Part shown: piece by piece, positions 15,969 to 24,434 of the stretch
How positions within the stretch are numbered: position 1 is the stretch's first letter
How the letters are laid out: every line of letters begins with the position of its first letter
Source: JAVBQG01 sp031549185
Lineage (GTDB): Bacteria > Synergistota > Synergistia > Synergistales > Synergistaceae
Length of the DNA: 64,000 bases
Reading direction: 5' to 3'
NCBI GenBank assembly: GCA_031549185.1
Contig: JAVBQG010000006.1
Coordinates: 88,578-152,577, forward strand
Notes under the pieces: generated by a model
Told to the model about the DNA's origin: nothing
The model's input: only the letters and a program-made list of their open reading frames with translations
Database searches by the model: none
Translations under genes and position numbers: made by a program

Positions 15969-16229
15969 TCAGTCGAGGTCGACGAACTTCGCCTTCACGC
16001 CCGCAATTTTGTTCAGGTCGGCCTCCACGGCCCGGCCCTGTTCGGGCGTGCCACAGAGCTGCAGGAGCAGCGTACCGGAGGGTGAGCAGACGTTGCCCTC
16101 CTCCTGGTCGTGCAGCCCGAGGCGCGTCCTGATCTCGCAGCCGTGCTTCGTCAGCACCCCCTGCACCTTGACCGCGTTCTCGTCCCTGTCTCCGATGCGA
16201 ATCGCCATGATCTGATTACATGCCGCCAT
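15969..16229 (-). CDS. Small ACT/ferredoxin-fold regulatory-type protein
   Basis: 86 residues with a GAGGGGGG ribosome binding site. The pattern MAIRIGDRDENAVKVQGVLTKHGCEI-TRLGLHDQ...GTLLLQL and GVKAKFVDLD fits the ferredoxin-like small proteins related to NikR C-terminal/TM1266-type (iron-hydrogenase system regulator) families. Three cysteines (in HGC, NVC and LQLC) are shared with its paralogue at 16330. That suggests metal or redox sensing, but this is inference. No DNA-binding domain is present. It has its own terminator, so it is probably expressed separately. Confidence 0.65.
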   Translation of the reverse strand: MAACNQIMAIRIGDRDENAVKVQGVLTKHGCEIRTRLGLHDQEEGNVCSPSGTLLLQLCGTPEQGRAVEADLNKIAGVKAKFVDLD

Positions 16230-16280
16230 GTTCGTCCCCCCTCGTAATATTTTGGAACAACTCCATTCTACATGAAAAAC

Positions 16281-16306
16281 ATAAAAAAAGACGCCTCGCG
16301 GCGTCT
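16281..16306 (-). terminator. Terminator of the second small ACT-like gene
   Basis: On the minus strand AGACGCC and GGCGTCT pair around a 4-base loop and are followed by TTTTTTTAT, a textbook intrinsic terminator. Confidence 0.85.
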
Positions 16307-16329
16307 CTTCGGTCGATTGTTGTTCGCGC

Positions 16330-16587
16330 CTAATCGAGATCCAGGAACTTCGCCTTGATGCCGGGAATCTTGAGGAGGTCGGCCTCGATCAACCTCGCCT
16401 CGTCGGCCGCGCAGCAGAGCTGCAGGATTACGATACCCGCCATCGAACAGACGTTGTTCGGCTCCTGATCGTGGAGGCCGAGCCGCATGTTGATCTTGCA
16501 GCCGTGATCCGTCAACACGCCCTGAATCTTGACCGCCTGGGCCTCCCTGTCCGTGATCCGAATCGCCATCAGCATGTTACAACCCAT
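16330..16587 (-). CDS. Small ACT/ferredoxin-fold regulatory-type protein, paralogue
   Basis: 85 residues from the ATG at 16587, chosen because GAGGGGG lies eight bases upstream and the N-terminus then matches the paralogue (MGCNMLMAIRI versus MAACNQIMAIRI). Both share VQGVLT-HGC or IQGVLT-HGC, RLGLHDQE, NVCS, LQLC and IKAKFLDLD or VKAKFVDLD. This is a recent tandem duplication, each copy with its own ribosome binding site and terminator. Possible metal or redox sensor; no partner gene is adjacent, so the target system is unclear. Confidence 0.65.
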   Translation of the reverse strand: MGCNMLMAIRITDREAQAVKIQGVLTDHGCKINMRLGLHDQEPNNVCSMAGIVILQLCCAADEARLIEADLLKIPGIKAKFLDLD

Positions 16588-16733
16588 CGCAAAATCCCCC
16601 TCATCCGTAAAATATTGGAAGCTGTCCTCCACCGTTCTGTACAGAGGAGCATTTTTATTCTAGCACTCGCTACGTAAACACCCCTGCGGATTCCCGCAGT
16701 TCCTCGCGTCAATTTTGCGGACTATGAAGTTAC

Positions 16734-17417
16734 CTATTTCACCAATTTCAAGTGGATCGTCTCCCAGAGGACGATCGCCGCTGTCGTTCGATGGGGTCGC
16801 CATGGGGCCGATACCTCGTCCACCTTTTTCGCGTCGGGGCGCACCGGCAATCCGTACAGAAATTCCATCGCCCGTACGAGTCCCACGTCCCGCCACGAAA
16901 ATACGTCCGGGCGTCCGAGCGAGAAGATCAAAAACATCTCCGCCGTCCAGGGACCGACCCCTTTGAGCTTCACCAGCTCACCAACGGCCTCCTCGTCGCT
17001 CATGCGGCAGAGGGCGCCGAAATCGAGTTCGCCCGACAGGGTCTTCCCGGCCAGATTCTTCAGCGCCGCGATCTTGGCGAAGGAGAGCCCCGCCACGCGC
17101 AGTGCCTCGTCGCTCGTGCCGAGGAAACCCTCCGGCGTGATGCCGGTCAACGCCCTGGCGCGTTGCCAGATGGCGTCCGCCGCCCGGTACGACAAAAACT
17201 GGCTGGCGATGCTGCTCGCCAGGGCTTCGAAACCGCTCGGCTCGACCTCATAGGAGATCGCCCCAACGTCCATCGAGGCGAGCAGCGCGTCCATCACCCG
17301 GTCGCTCGCGCGCAGGTGCGCGACCGCCTCGCCCCTCGGGTCCAGAAAAATTTTTTTGTTGCCGTCCACCATCCGTATCGCCTCCGCGACGAAAAACGAC
17401 CCGACAAAGTGTATCAC
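16734..17417 (-). CDS. DNA-3-methyladenine glycosylase II (AlkA-like)
   Basis: About 227 residues from a GTG at 17417 behind GGAGGGG; an ATG at 17441 is the alternative. The helix-hairpin-helix LVKLKGVGPWTAEMFLIF, followed by the catalytic-type aspartate in FSWRDVGLVRAMEFLYG, marks the HhH base-excision superfamily. SSIASQFLSYRAADAIWQR is the N-terminal AlkA-like helix. The enzyme should excise alkylated purines from DNA. It is shorter than E. coli AlkA because the N-terminal TBP-like domain is reduced. The long frame upstream to 17861 is antisense to the next gene and was not included. Confidence 0.85.
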   Translation of the reverse strand: MIHFVGSFFVAEAIRMVDGNKKIFLDPRGEAVAHLRASDRVMDALLASMDVGAISYEVEPSGFEALASSIASQFLSYRAADAIWQRARALTGITPEGFLGTSDEALRVAGLSFAKIAALKNLAGKTLSGELDFGALCRMSDEEAVGELVKLKGVGPWTAEMFLIFSLGRPDVFSWRDVGLVRAMEFLYGLPVRPDAKKVDEVSAPWRPHRTTAAIVLWETIHLKLVK

Positions 17418-17516
17418 CGTTGCCCCTCCGCGCAAAAGCATTTTTCGCCCGGATGAACAACTTCTCGAAATAAAAGATATAATCTGAAAACCAGAATAAC
17501 GGAGGCCGCGACGTTC

Positions 17517-18209
17517 ATGAAGAAAAGCAGCATCATCGTTCTCGCTCTGGCGGTACTTCTTCTCCTGTTCGTCTTTGCGTCGCAAAGGGGCGACGAAAAA
17601 GCGGCTTCCCCGGAATTGGGAGAGGCGAGGTCCGGCATATTCGACGCGAACGACCTGGTCGTAAACGACGTCCGCTTCGGAGAGAGCCCGGAGGAAATCG
17701 AGAAAAAGCTCGGCAAGCCGAAGTCCGTGGGGCAGGTGGAGACGATCCCCGCGACGGGCGACGAATACTACGCGGCCCGATACGACGGGCTCGAGCTCTG
17801 GTTCTTTACGGAGGAGGGGAATAGCCGCTCGTTGCGCTTTGCTGTGATCACCGGCCCGCAATACGCGGGACCGCGCGGCCTAAAGGTGGGCGACGCGAAA
17901 GAGGCGGTCACGGCCGCATTCCCGTCGTCTCACGATTACGAAGGCGTCATTCCGGGCGTGGAGATTCTCTACGCCGCCAGCGTCAACGAGGACGTTGCGC
18001 TGCCCCCCTCGGGAGAGATCGAGAGGGACGAGAGCGCCGGCGGCGAGATCGTATCGTACATCTGCCCCATCTCCCCCTACGAGGAGGAGACGGACATAGA
18101 GGATATCTACCTCGACTACGTCTACCTGGAGCACGCGATGCTCTGGTTCGAGATCGAGGACGGCAAAGTGTCGCAGATACACCTCGCGCAGGGTGCCCTC
18201 GCGGAGTAG
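17517..18209 (+). CDS. Membrane-anchored extracytoplasmic protein of unknown function
   Basis: 230 residues. The N-terminus MKKSSIIVLALAVLLLLFVF is a signal anchor without a lipobox cysteine. Two repeated elements, VRFGESPEEIEKKLGKP and LKVGDAKEAVTAAFP, look like the beta-hairpin/helix repeat of SmpA-like (BamE/BLIP) folds. The rest is acidic with many Tyr and Glu. It lies 21 bp upstream of a hybrid sensor kinase on the same strand, so it could be an extracytoplasmic partner of that sensor, but this is inference. Ribosome binding site ACGGAGG. Confidence 0.75.
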   Translation: MKKSSIIVLALAVLLLLFVFASQRGDEKAASPELGEARSGIFDANDLVVNDVRFGESPEEIEKKLGKPKSVGQVETIPATGDEYYAARYDGLELWFFTEEGNSRSLRFAVITGPQYAGPRGLKVGDAKEAVTAAFPSSHDYEGVIPGVEILYAASVNEDVALPPSGEIERDESAGGEIVSYICPISPYEEETDIEDIYLDYVYLEHAMLWFEIEDGKVSQIHLAQGALAE

Positions 18210-18230
18210 AACGGAAAGAGGTTTGCTATC

Positions 18231-20648
18231 GTGGATGTGAAGACGACCAGGCTCAATCCAATTCGCAGCATCGCCGCGTATATCATCGTTTCCACCTGCG
18301 TCATGTTCCTGCTCATGTCGTGCGTCGTGGCGTACATCAGCTACAAGATGTACCGCGAGGCATTCTACAACTACAGCAACGAACTCTGCCTCGGCAGCAA
18401 CGCGCAGGCCGCCTTCGTCATCGACGGCGACCTCGTGGAACACTATGCGAAGACCCTGAAGGTCGACGAACGGTACGAGCGCTTCGCGGCCAGGCTCGAC
18501 GAACTCAAGAGCCGCATCGACGCGAAATACTTCTACATCCTGGTCGACAACGGCGTGACGGGGATGTACACCTACATCTACGACGCGACGCACGAGGAGG
18601 AGTACCCCGGCGAAAAGTACGCCCTCGGAATGAACGAAACGAAGGACGAGTACGAGGGCGCCGCGGAGGTCCTCGCCACGGGCAGGGGTTTCGAAAAGGC
18701 CCTCTACTACAACGAGACCTACGGCGAGCTGTACTACGCATACGCCCCGATCTTCAACTCGCAGGGAAAGGTCGTCGCGTTCGTCGGGACCGACACCGAC
18801 ATCGCCCCCCTGCACGAGCGGGTGCGTGAGTACCGCGGGACCGTCTTCATCGCATCCGTCTTTGCCTTCGCGGCCTTCGCGCTCCTCTGCTCCATCCTGA
18901 TCCGGCGGACCCTCACGGTCCCGATGCGGTACATCACGAACAGCGCGTTCCGCCTCTCCAGCGGGGATCTGAATCTGCAGCTTCCTCGCAGCATCCTCGC
19001 GAACAAAAACGAAATCGGCCAGCTCGGCAGCGCGTTCGAGCTGGTGGCACAGAGCATCACGGGCGTCCTGCACGACATCGGGCACATCCTGCAGTCCGCG
19101 CAGGACGGCCGCCTGGGCGAGCGGGCGGATCGCTCCGCCTACCAGGGCGACTACCACCGCATTATCGCCGGCGTCAACATGACGCTCGACGTCGTCTGCG
19201 GACATTTCGACGCCGTCCCAGAGGCGATCGCCTTCTTCGGTGCCGCGGGGACGGGAGAGAAGATGCTGTACGGCAACCGTGCGATGCACGAGTTCATCGC
19301 GCGCCACGGCCTCGACTCGGCGGGGGCGGATCTGCTCGACCGGATCACGCCGCCCGACTGCAGCTTCTCGACGCCGGAGGGCGACGAACGCCACTACGTC
19401 GTATCCCTCTTCCAGGACGGCGGCAGCGTCATGATGATGCTCGCGGACGTCACGGTGCTCACGCGGGCGCGCGACGAGGCCGAATCCGCCAACCGCGCCA
19501 AGAGCGACTTCCTCTCGCACATGAGCCACGAGATACGCACGCCGATGAACGCCATCATCGGCATGTCGCAGATCGCGAAGAGCTCCGCCGACATGGAGAA
19601 GATCAAGAGCTGCCTCGATCGCATCGAAAGCTCGTCCGTCCATCTTCTGGGCATCATCAACGACATTCTCGATCTCTCGAAGATCGAGGCCGGGAAGCTG
19701 GAGTTGGACGAGGACGAATTCTCGCTCTCGCACAACGTGAGCTTCGTCGTCACGATGATGCTCCCCCGGGCGAAGGAACGGAACGTCTTCATCGAACCCC
19801 GGATCTCGAACATCGAGAACGACCTCGTGACGGCGGACTCGCTCCGCCTCAACCAGGTGCTGCTGAATCTCCTCTCGAACGCCGTCAAGTTCTCGCACGA
19901 AGGGGGCCGCGTGGAGCTATTCGCAGAAGAAATATCCGTCCACGAGGGTTGGAGCGTCTATCGCTTCACCGTCCGGGATTACGGCATCGGCATCGACGAG
20001 AAACAGGCCGCAAAACTGTTCAAACCGTTCGAACAGGCCGACGTGAGCGTCCATCGCAGCTACGGCGGAACCGGACTCGGACTCGCCATCGCCCGCAGCA
20101 TCGTCGAAATGATGGGAGGAGAGATCTCCTTCAAGAGCGAAAAGGGCAAGGGGTTCGAGATCACGTTCACCATGCGCGCCCGCTCCCGCAAAAAAACGGA
20201 CGACGAACTGGCTCCCCCCTCGCAGGAGGAGACGGTCGAGCAGCCCGTCCGGACGGCCGATTTCTCCGGCAGGCGGGCGCTCGTCGTCGACGACATCGAG
20301 ATCAACCGCGAGATCATTATCGAGCTGCTGGGGGACACGGGGCTGCAGATGGAGTCCGCCGAGGACGGGGAGCGCGCGGTGAGCATGTTCGAAAACTCGC
20401 CCGAGGGCTACTACGACATCATCCTCATGGACATGCAGATGCCGGTGATGGACGGTTGCGAGGCCACGGCCAAAATCCGCGCGCTGCCGAGGGGCGACGC
20501 GCGGACCGTCAGGATCGTCGCGATGACCGCCAACGTCATGAAAGAGGACATAGACAGGGCGCTTGCCGCCGGCATGGACGACCACATCGGGAAACCGGTC
20601 GTCCTGGACAACATGATCGAGACCATAAAGGCGGCGTTGTCTCTGTAG
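18231..20648 (+). CDS. Membrane hybrid sensor histidine kinase (sensor-HAMP-HisKA-HATPase-REC)
   Basis: 805 residues from a GTG start. A transmembrane helix (about 12-37), an extracytoplasmic sensor (about 38-202, rich in Tyr and Glu, with a Cache-like YYAYAPI-NSQGKVVAFVGTDTDI end) and a second helix (about 203-224) are followed by a HAMP linker. A degenerate PAS-like part (about 325-410) precedes the HisKA motif FLSHMSHEIRTPMNA with H433. ATPase boxes are NLLSNAVKFS, DYGIG and GGTGLGLAI. The receiver ends the protein with D734 in ILMDMQMPVMDG. The gene is coupled to the preceding membrane protein. Its kinase/receiver half is closely similar to the cytoplasmic hybrid kinase at 11258. Confidence 0.92.
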   Translation: MDVKTTRLNPIRSIAAYIIVSTCVMFLLMSCVVAYISYKMYREAFYNYSNELCLGSNAQAAFVIDGDLVEHYAKTLKVDERYERFAARLDELKSRIDAKYFYILVDNGVTGMYTYIYDATHEEEYPGEKYALGMNETKDEYEGAAEVLATGRGFEKALYYNETYGELYYAYAPIFNSQGKVVAFVGTDTDIAPLHERVREYRGTVFIASVFAFAAFALLCSILIRRTLTVPMRYITNSAFRLSSGDLNLQLPRSILANKNEIGQLGSAFELVAQSITGVLHDIGHILQSAQDGRLGERADRSAYQGDYHRIIAGVNMTLDVVCGHFDAVPEAIAFFGAAGTGEKMLYGNRAMHEFIARHGLDSAGADLLDRITPPDCSFSTPEGDERHYVVSLFQDGGSVMMMLADVTVLTRARDEAESANRAKSDFLSHMSHEIRTPMNAIIGMSQIAKSSADMEKIKSCLDRIESSSVHLLGIINDILDLSKIEAGKLELDEDEFSLSHNVSFVVTMMLPRAKERNVFIEPRISNIENDLVTADSLRLNQVLLNLLSNAVKFSHEGGRVELFAEEISVHEGWSVYRFTVRDYGIGIDEKQAAKLFKPFEQADVSVHRSYGGTGLGLAIARSIVEMMGGEISFKSEKGKGFEITFTMRARSRKKTDDELAPPSQEETVEQPVRTADFSGRRALVVDDIEINREIIIELLGDTGLQMESAEDGERAVSMFENSPEGYYDIILMDMQMPVMDGCEATAKIRALPRGDARTVRIVAMTANVMKEDIDRALAAGMDDHIGKPVVLDNMIETIKAALSL

Positions 20649-20666
20649 CAATGGCCCGCAAAGCAA

Positions 20667-20831
20667 CCTCTCCCGCCCCCTCCCCTCCCTCCCCCAAAAC
20701 GGGGGGGGAGGGGAGCAAAACAAAACCGAAAAAAATCCCTTTGCCAGACAACGTCGGAGGCAAAGGGATTTTTGTTTGCATCTGTCTTGCTCCCCCTCCC
20801 CGCTTCGGAGGAGGGGGTCGGGGGGAGAGGT
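20667..20831. repeat. Long palindromic repeat, family A, copy 1, containing a bidirectional terminator
   Basis: The outer arms begin ACCTCTCCC-GCCCCCTCC and end with the complement GGGGGGAGAGGT; the centre has AAAAATCCCTTTGCC and GGCAAAGGGATTTTT. The inner stem with its A and T runs can terminate transcription from both converging genes (kinase at left, homoserine dehydrogenase at right). The outer arms match those of the element at 52116-52222. Confidence 0.75.
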
Positions 20832-20856
20832 CGGGTTTTGGGTTTAAATCTCACGA

Positions 20857-21912
20857 TTACCTCCCCGACGCAATCTCCAGCATATCCGAGAGAATGCCCT
20901 GCGCCGTCTCGCGGGCACCCGCGCCGGGGCCGATGATCGTGACCTCGCCCAGGTTGTCCGTCGAGAGACAGACCGCGTTGACGGCATTCATGACGCCCGC
21001 GAGCGGGTGCGTCCTCTCGATTGCGCGTGGCCCGACGTAGCCGCGAACAACGCCGTCTCGGCGCTCGACGCCCGCGATCAACTTGATGCGTTTGCCACAG
21101 CCCTCCGCTTTACGGACCTCGTCGAGCGTAACGGTGGTGATGCCGCGGCGGTCGACGTCCGCCATTCTCAGATGGGTGCCGAAGAACTCCTGCGCCATGA
21201 TGCAAACCTTGACGGCCGCGTCGAAGCCTTCGACGTCGCCGGTCGGGTCGGTCTCCGCGTATCCCAAGTCCTGCGCCTGCTTCAAGGCGGCGGTGTAGTC
21301 CATGCCCTCCTCCATGCGGCTCAGGATGTAGTTGGTCGTTCCGTTCACGATACCCTCGGCCCGGTCGATCGTACAACCGGCGAGGTTGGAGCGCACGAGA
21401 CCGATCAGCGGCGTCCCGGAGAGGACGCTGCTTTCGAAGCGAATTTTAACCTCGTTGTCCTCGGCGAGCTTCTTCAGCCCTTCGAGGTCGATGCCGACGC
21501 CGCCTTTGCTGCAGGTGACGGCGTTCGCGCCGCTCTTCAGCGCCGCCTCCAGGATCCCCCTACTCGGCTGCCCCGTCTCGTAGTTGGTCGGCGTCGCGTC
21601 GCAGAGAATATCGACCGGCGTCTCGCGCAGAAGGTCCTCCAGCGGCACGGGACCGAGGGTGACGCCCGACATCGCGTGCAGATCGCCGGCCTCGTCCAGG
21701 TTTTTCAAAATCGCGCCCAGGTCCAATCCCTTCTCCGAGGCCAGCGTTCCCCGCGCGAAATCGCAGACCAGACAGAGTTCGAACGAAAAACCGAACGTCC
21801 TCGCCAGGAAATCGCGCTTCTCGTCCAAAAGGGAGACCAACCCCTTGCCGACCGTGCCGCAACCGACCAGGCCGATCCTGCATTTCTTATCGCCACCGCC
21901 AAGCTTGAGCAT
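20857..21912 (-). CDS. hom: Homoserine dehydrogenase
   Basis: 351 residues, an ACT-less homoserine dehydrogenase. The Rossmann motif GLVGCGTVGKG (about 14-24) binds NAD(P). NAVTCSKG, SSVLSGTPLIGL, EGIVNGTTNYILSRMEEG, AQDLGYAETDPTGDVEGFDAAVK and GAGARETAQGILSDM are family blocks; the Asp and Lys of DVEGFDAAVK are the catalytic pair. It reduces aspartate semialdehyde to homoserine in the Thr/Met pathway. The start has GAGGGGG seven bases upstream. A divergent paralogue lies at 29041 next to an ornithine racemase. It follows the C40 peptidase gene on the same strand. Confidence 0.88.
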   Translation of the reverse strand: MLKLGGGDKKCRIGLVGCGTVGKGLVSLLDEKRDFLARTFGFSFELCLVCDFARGTLASEKGLDLGAILKNLDEAGDLHAMSGVTLGPVPLEDLLRETPVDILCDATPTNYETGQPSRGILEAALKSGANAVTCSKGGVGIDLEGLKKLAEDNEVKIRFESSVLSGTPLIGLVRSNLAGCTIDRAEGIVNGTTNYILSRMEEGMDYTAALKQAQDLGYAETDPTGDVEGFDAAVKVCIMAQEFFGTHLRMADVDRRGITTVTLDEVRKAEGCGKRIKLIAGVERRDGVVRGYVGPRAIERTHPLAGVMNAVNAVCLSTDNLGEVTIIGPGAGARETAQGILSDMLEIASGR

Positions 21913-21968
21913 GTGAAATCCCCCTCTTATTTTAAAAACCGTCTTTTACAGATTTGCATCATATCACA

Positions 21969-23309
21969 TTACCAGATATTCGCCACCGGGAACGACAAAG
22001 TCGCGATGTTGTCGATCAAAAGACTCGCCTTCGGCCTGTTCCCTATCTCGGAACCGAGATAGAGGCTGGTCACGGCGGCCCTGCCGACCACGGCCCGCCC
22101 GACCTTGCCTCCGGGCATGTTTACGCGCACGCCCCAAACGTTGTGAAAGACAGCCGGCTCCGCGTCGAAGACGCCCAGGTACAGCATGACGTGCCCCGGC
22201 ATCTGGATCAGCGTCGTGAACGGGACGGCTCGGTCGAGAATCACGCGCAGGCGTTCGTCGACCGGGACGTTCTTCAGCGGGATCGTCGCCCCAACCTTGG
22301 CCTGGTCGCCCGAATTGCGCGGCAGCCAGATGCCGAAGACGGAGAAGTAGTCGCGCGTCATCGCCGAGCAGTCGCGGTACCCCATGGAGCCGCCCCAGCC
22401 GTAGGGCTCGCCCATCATCTGGTCGATCGTCCTCACCGCGTTGCGAGGCGTAAAGGGGACGGGGAAGGGGGCCACGAGGTCCGTCGAGGGTTTGTAGGTC
22501 CTGATCACCGCGCGCCCCATCTCGCCGCGATGGGGCAGATAAAGCGTGTTCCCGTCGCGCGGCAGGATGGTGCCCATCTTGGCGACGCTGGCGGGCCTTC
22601 CGTTCTCGCTCGCGATCCGCACATTGTCCTTGACGAAAACCGCGTGGTCCGAGTAGGTCCAGCGATCGACAAAATCGGCGTCGACGAATGCGATCTTCGC
22701 CGCCTGCACCCATCCGACGACGGTGCCGGTGGCGATGAAGACCCAGGCGGAGTCCTTCGAGTAGTGCAGAACCCGTAGCGGCTCGCCCGGCTTGAGCGTC
22801 GAGTTTTCGAGCGCGTCCTGCCGCAGCAGCCCGAGCGCGCCCTTGGCGGAGGCCTCGGAGGGGTAGAGGATCCTCGCTGTCGGCAGCACGCGGACGTCGG
22901 CGTCCGACAGCGCGATACCCGGCTGGTTCACCGTTCCGAAGGCGACGTCCCCATTCGAGAAGAGGGCGCTCATGTTGCCCTTGGGAAAAGGCTTTCCGTC
23001 CGCCGTAAAAAACTGCTTGCGGCCGACGCTTTTTTGAAACGAGACGACCTTCTCCTCGGTCAGGTCCAGATACGACAGGTCCTCGTTCTGCCAGGGGGCG
23101 TGATAGTTCTTGAGATACTCCTCCGCGTAGATCTTCTGGTTCTCGTACGGCATGACGGGCTCGTCCGCCTTCTCCGGCAGATAAGCGGAGGCCCTCTGCG
23201 GAAAACGGGAGAGGTCGGCGAGCGGCGCGGCGGACGCGGAAAGACAAAAGGCAAGCTGCAGCAGAAAGAGCGAGAGGCAGAGAAAAACGGTATTTTTTTT
23301 GCGGGTCAT
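21969..23309 (-). CDS. Secreted C40-family (NlpC/P60) peptidase with SH3-like domains
   Basis: 446 residues with a signal peptide ending near SASAAPLAD. The middle part (about 130-270; ALSDADVRVLPTARI, TGTVVGWVQAAKIAFV) has bacterial SH3 repeats that hold cell-wall peptides. The C-terminal domain has the catalytic Cys314 in GGSMGYRDCSAMTRDYF and His373 in MPGHVMLYLGV, the order expected for NLPC_P60. It probably cleaves gamma-D-Glu-diamino-acid bonds in peptidoglycan stems during recycling or remodelling. It is divergent from the MGMT-like gene at 23406. Confidence 0.88.
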   Translation of the reverse strand: MTRKKNTVFLCLSLFLLQLAFCLSASAAPLADLSRFPQRASAYLPEKADEPVMPYENQKIYAEEYLKNYHAPWQNEDLSYLDLTEEKVVSFQKSVGRKQFFTADGKPFPKGNMSALFSNGDVAFGTVNQPGIALSDADVRVLPTARILYPSEASAKGALGLLRQDALENSTLKPGEPLRVLHYSKDSAWVFIATGTVVGWVQAAKIAFVDADFVDRWTYSDHAVFVKDNVRIASENGRPASVAKMGTILPRDGNTLYLPHRGEMGRAVIRTYKPSTDLVAPFPVPFTPRNAVRTIDQMMGEPYGWGGSMGYRDCSAMTRDYFSVFGIWLPRNSGDQAKVGATIPLKNVPVDERLRVILDRAVPFTTLIQMPGHVMLYLGVFDAEPAVFHNVWGVRVNMPGGKVGRAVVGRAAVTSLYLGSEIGNRPKASLLIDNIATLSFPVANIW

Positions 23310-23405
23310 CTATGTGGCACTCCAATCGATTGTCTTTCATAAACCAGTGAGGGATATAATACACGTTAACCGCACGATGTGCAAAAAATGGGGTCGTGAT
23401 TTCAA

Positions 23406-23750
23406 ATGAGCTTCAACGACAGAGTGTACGAGATCGTCGCCAAAATTCCATACGGGCGCGTGATGAGCTACGGGCAGATCGCCTCCTGGGCGGGAAGCCC
23501 GCGCGCTTCGCGCGCCGCCGGCTACGCGATGTACCGCTGTCCGCACAAGGATATGCCCTGCCACCGCGTCGTCCACCGCGACGGCACCCTGGCCCCCGCC
23601 TGGGCTTTCGACGGCTGCCAGCGCCAGCTGCTTGAGGACGAGGGCGTGACCTTCACCGACGACGGCCGGGTGAACATGAAGACGCACAGGTTCAGGCGGG
23701 AGGAGTACGAGGAATTGCAAAACAACACCAAGCAAATAGTAAAATTATGA
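23406..23750 (+). CDS. MGMT-domain DNA alkyltransferase-like protein
   Basis: 114 residues, only the C-terminal methyltransferase fold. IPYGRVMSYGQIASWAGSP and MPCHRVVHRDG are hallmark blocks. Cys52 in PCHRV is present, whereas alkyltransferase-like (Atl) proteins have Trp there, so alkyl transfer from O6-alkylguanine is possible. It lacks the N-terminal Ada/Ogt domain, as in short MGMT-family members. The C-terminal 30 residues are charged. It lies just upstream of a toxin-antitoxin operon. Confidence 0.8.
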   Translation: MSFNDRVYEIVAKIPYGRVMSYGQIASWAGSPRASRAAGYAMYRCPHKDMPCHRVVHRDGTLAPAWAFDGCQRQLLEDEGVTFTDDGRVNMKTHRFRREEYEELQNNTKQIVKL

Positions 23751-23756
23751 TATAAT
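23748..23756 (+). promoter_or_regulatory. Extended -10 promoter of the phd/relE-type operon
   Basis: TGATATAAT gives a consensus -10 with upstream TG, 35 bases before the antitoxin ATG. No strong -35 is visible at 17 bp. The identical nonamer precedes vapBC at 3970. Confidence 0.6.
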
Positions 23757-23791
23757 AGCCATAGTATTCTACCATCAAAGGAGACGAGCAA

Positions 23792-24076
23792 ATGCAGATC
23801 AAAGCATCCGCTGCGATAAGAAACAACTACAACGAGATTTCGAAACTGTGTAAAGACTCAGGTGAGCCTGTTTTCCTCACGAAAAACGGGGAGGGCGACC
23901 TCGTCGTGATGTGCATGGAGACATATGCCCGCCGGGAGAGCATGCTCAAATTGAGAGAAGAGCTTCTCGCCGTCGAGGAAGATCGACTGGCAGGGAAAAC
24001 CGGGTATACGATCGAGGAATTGGACAAAATGATGCAGCATGCCATACAAGGAGCGGCGGATGCCCGAACCCGCTGA
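23792..24076 (+). CDS. Type II antitoxin, Phd/YefM family
   Basis: 94 residues with AAAGGAG upstream. MQIKASAAIRNNYNEISKLCKDSGEPVFLTKNGEGDLVVMCMETYARRE is the Phd/YefM DNA-binding fold (TKNG and VVM-ETY motifs). The basic/acidic C-terminal helix (KLREELLAVEEDRLAGKTGYTIEELDKMM) binds the toxin. The gene overlaps the toxin start by 17 bases. Expected to repress its own promoter and neutralise the RelE/ParE-type toxin. Confidence 0.88.
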   Translation: MQIKASAAIRNNYNEISKLCKDSGEPVFLTKNGEGDLVVMCMETYARRESMLKLREELLAVEEDRLAGKTGYTIEELDKMMQHAIQGAADARTR

Positions 24077-24380
24077 TAAACGTTATCATGTGATCATTTC
24101 AGATCGCGCAGGCATGATGCTGGCGGAGCACGCGCTCTTTGTCGCTCAGGTTAGCCCTGTAGCGGCAGAAAATTTGCGCCTATCCATTTTGAAGGGCTTG
24201 CAAGGTCTGGAATTTCTCCCCCAAAGATACCCTTGGTTTTCCTCCGACTCGATTCCTGCTAACAAATACAGAAAATTGGTCATAGAGAAACGATACCTCG
24301 CTCTGTACCAGATCAGAGACGATGTTGTTCTCGTCGATCTGATTCTGGATTGCAGACAGGAGTACCAATGGTTGATATAA
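24060..24380 (+). CDS. Type II toxin, RelE/ParE family
   Basis: 106 residues from the ATG at 24060 (AGGAG upstream, inside the antitoxin end); an ATG at 24039 has no such site. KRYHVIISDRAGMMLAEHALFVAQVSPVAAENL is the N-terminal strand-helix, and NKYRKLVIEKRYLALYQIRDDVVLVDLILDCRQEYQWLI is the RelE/ParE sheet. It is likely a ribosome-dependent mRNA nuclease or gyrase inhibitor; the family cannot be split by eye. It is part of the small toxin-antitoxin/fosX patch. Confidence 0.85.
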   Translation: MPEPADKRYHVIISDRAGMMLAEHALFVAQVSPVAAENLRLSILKGLQGLEFLPQRYPWFSSDSIPANKYRKLVIEKRYLALYQIRDDVVLVDLILDCRQEYQWLI

Positions 24381-24434
24381 CAAAAACCGCGGGTTGTACG
24401 AGCAGAAGAGCAGATCAAAAGAAACGGTCGCAGA

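Noticed and set aside
17880..19898. 672-residue open frame on the - strand
   Set aside because: It is an antisense shadow of the membrane hybrid kinase and its upstream neighbour; composition (many D, V, R, H) and lack of motifs show this.
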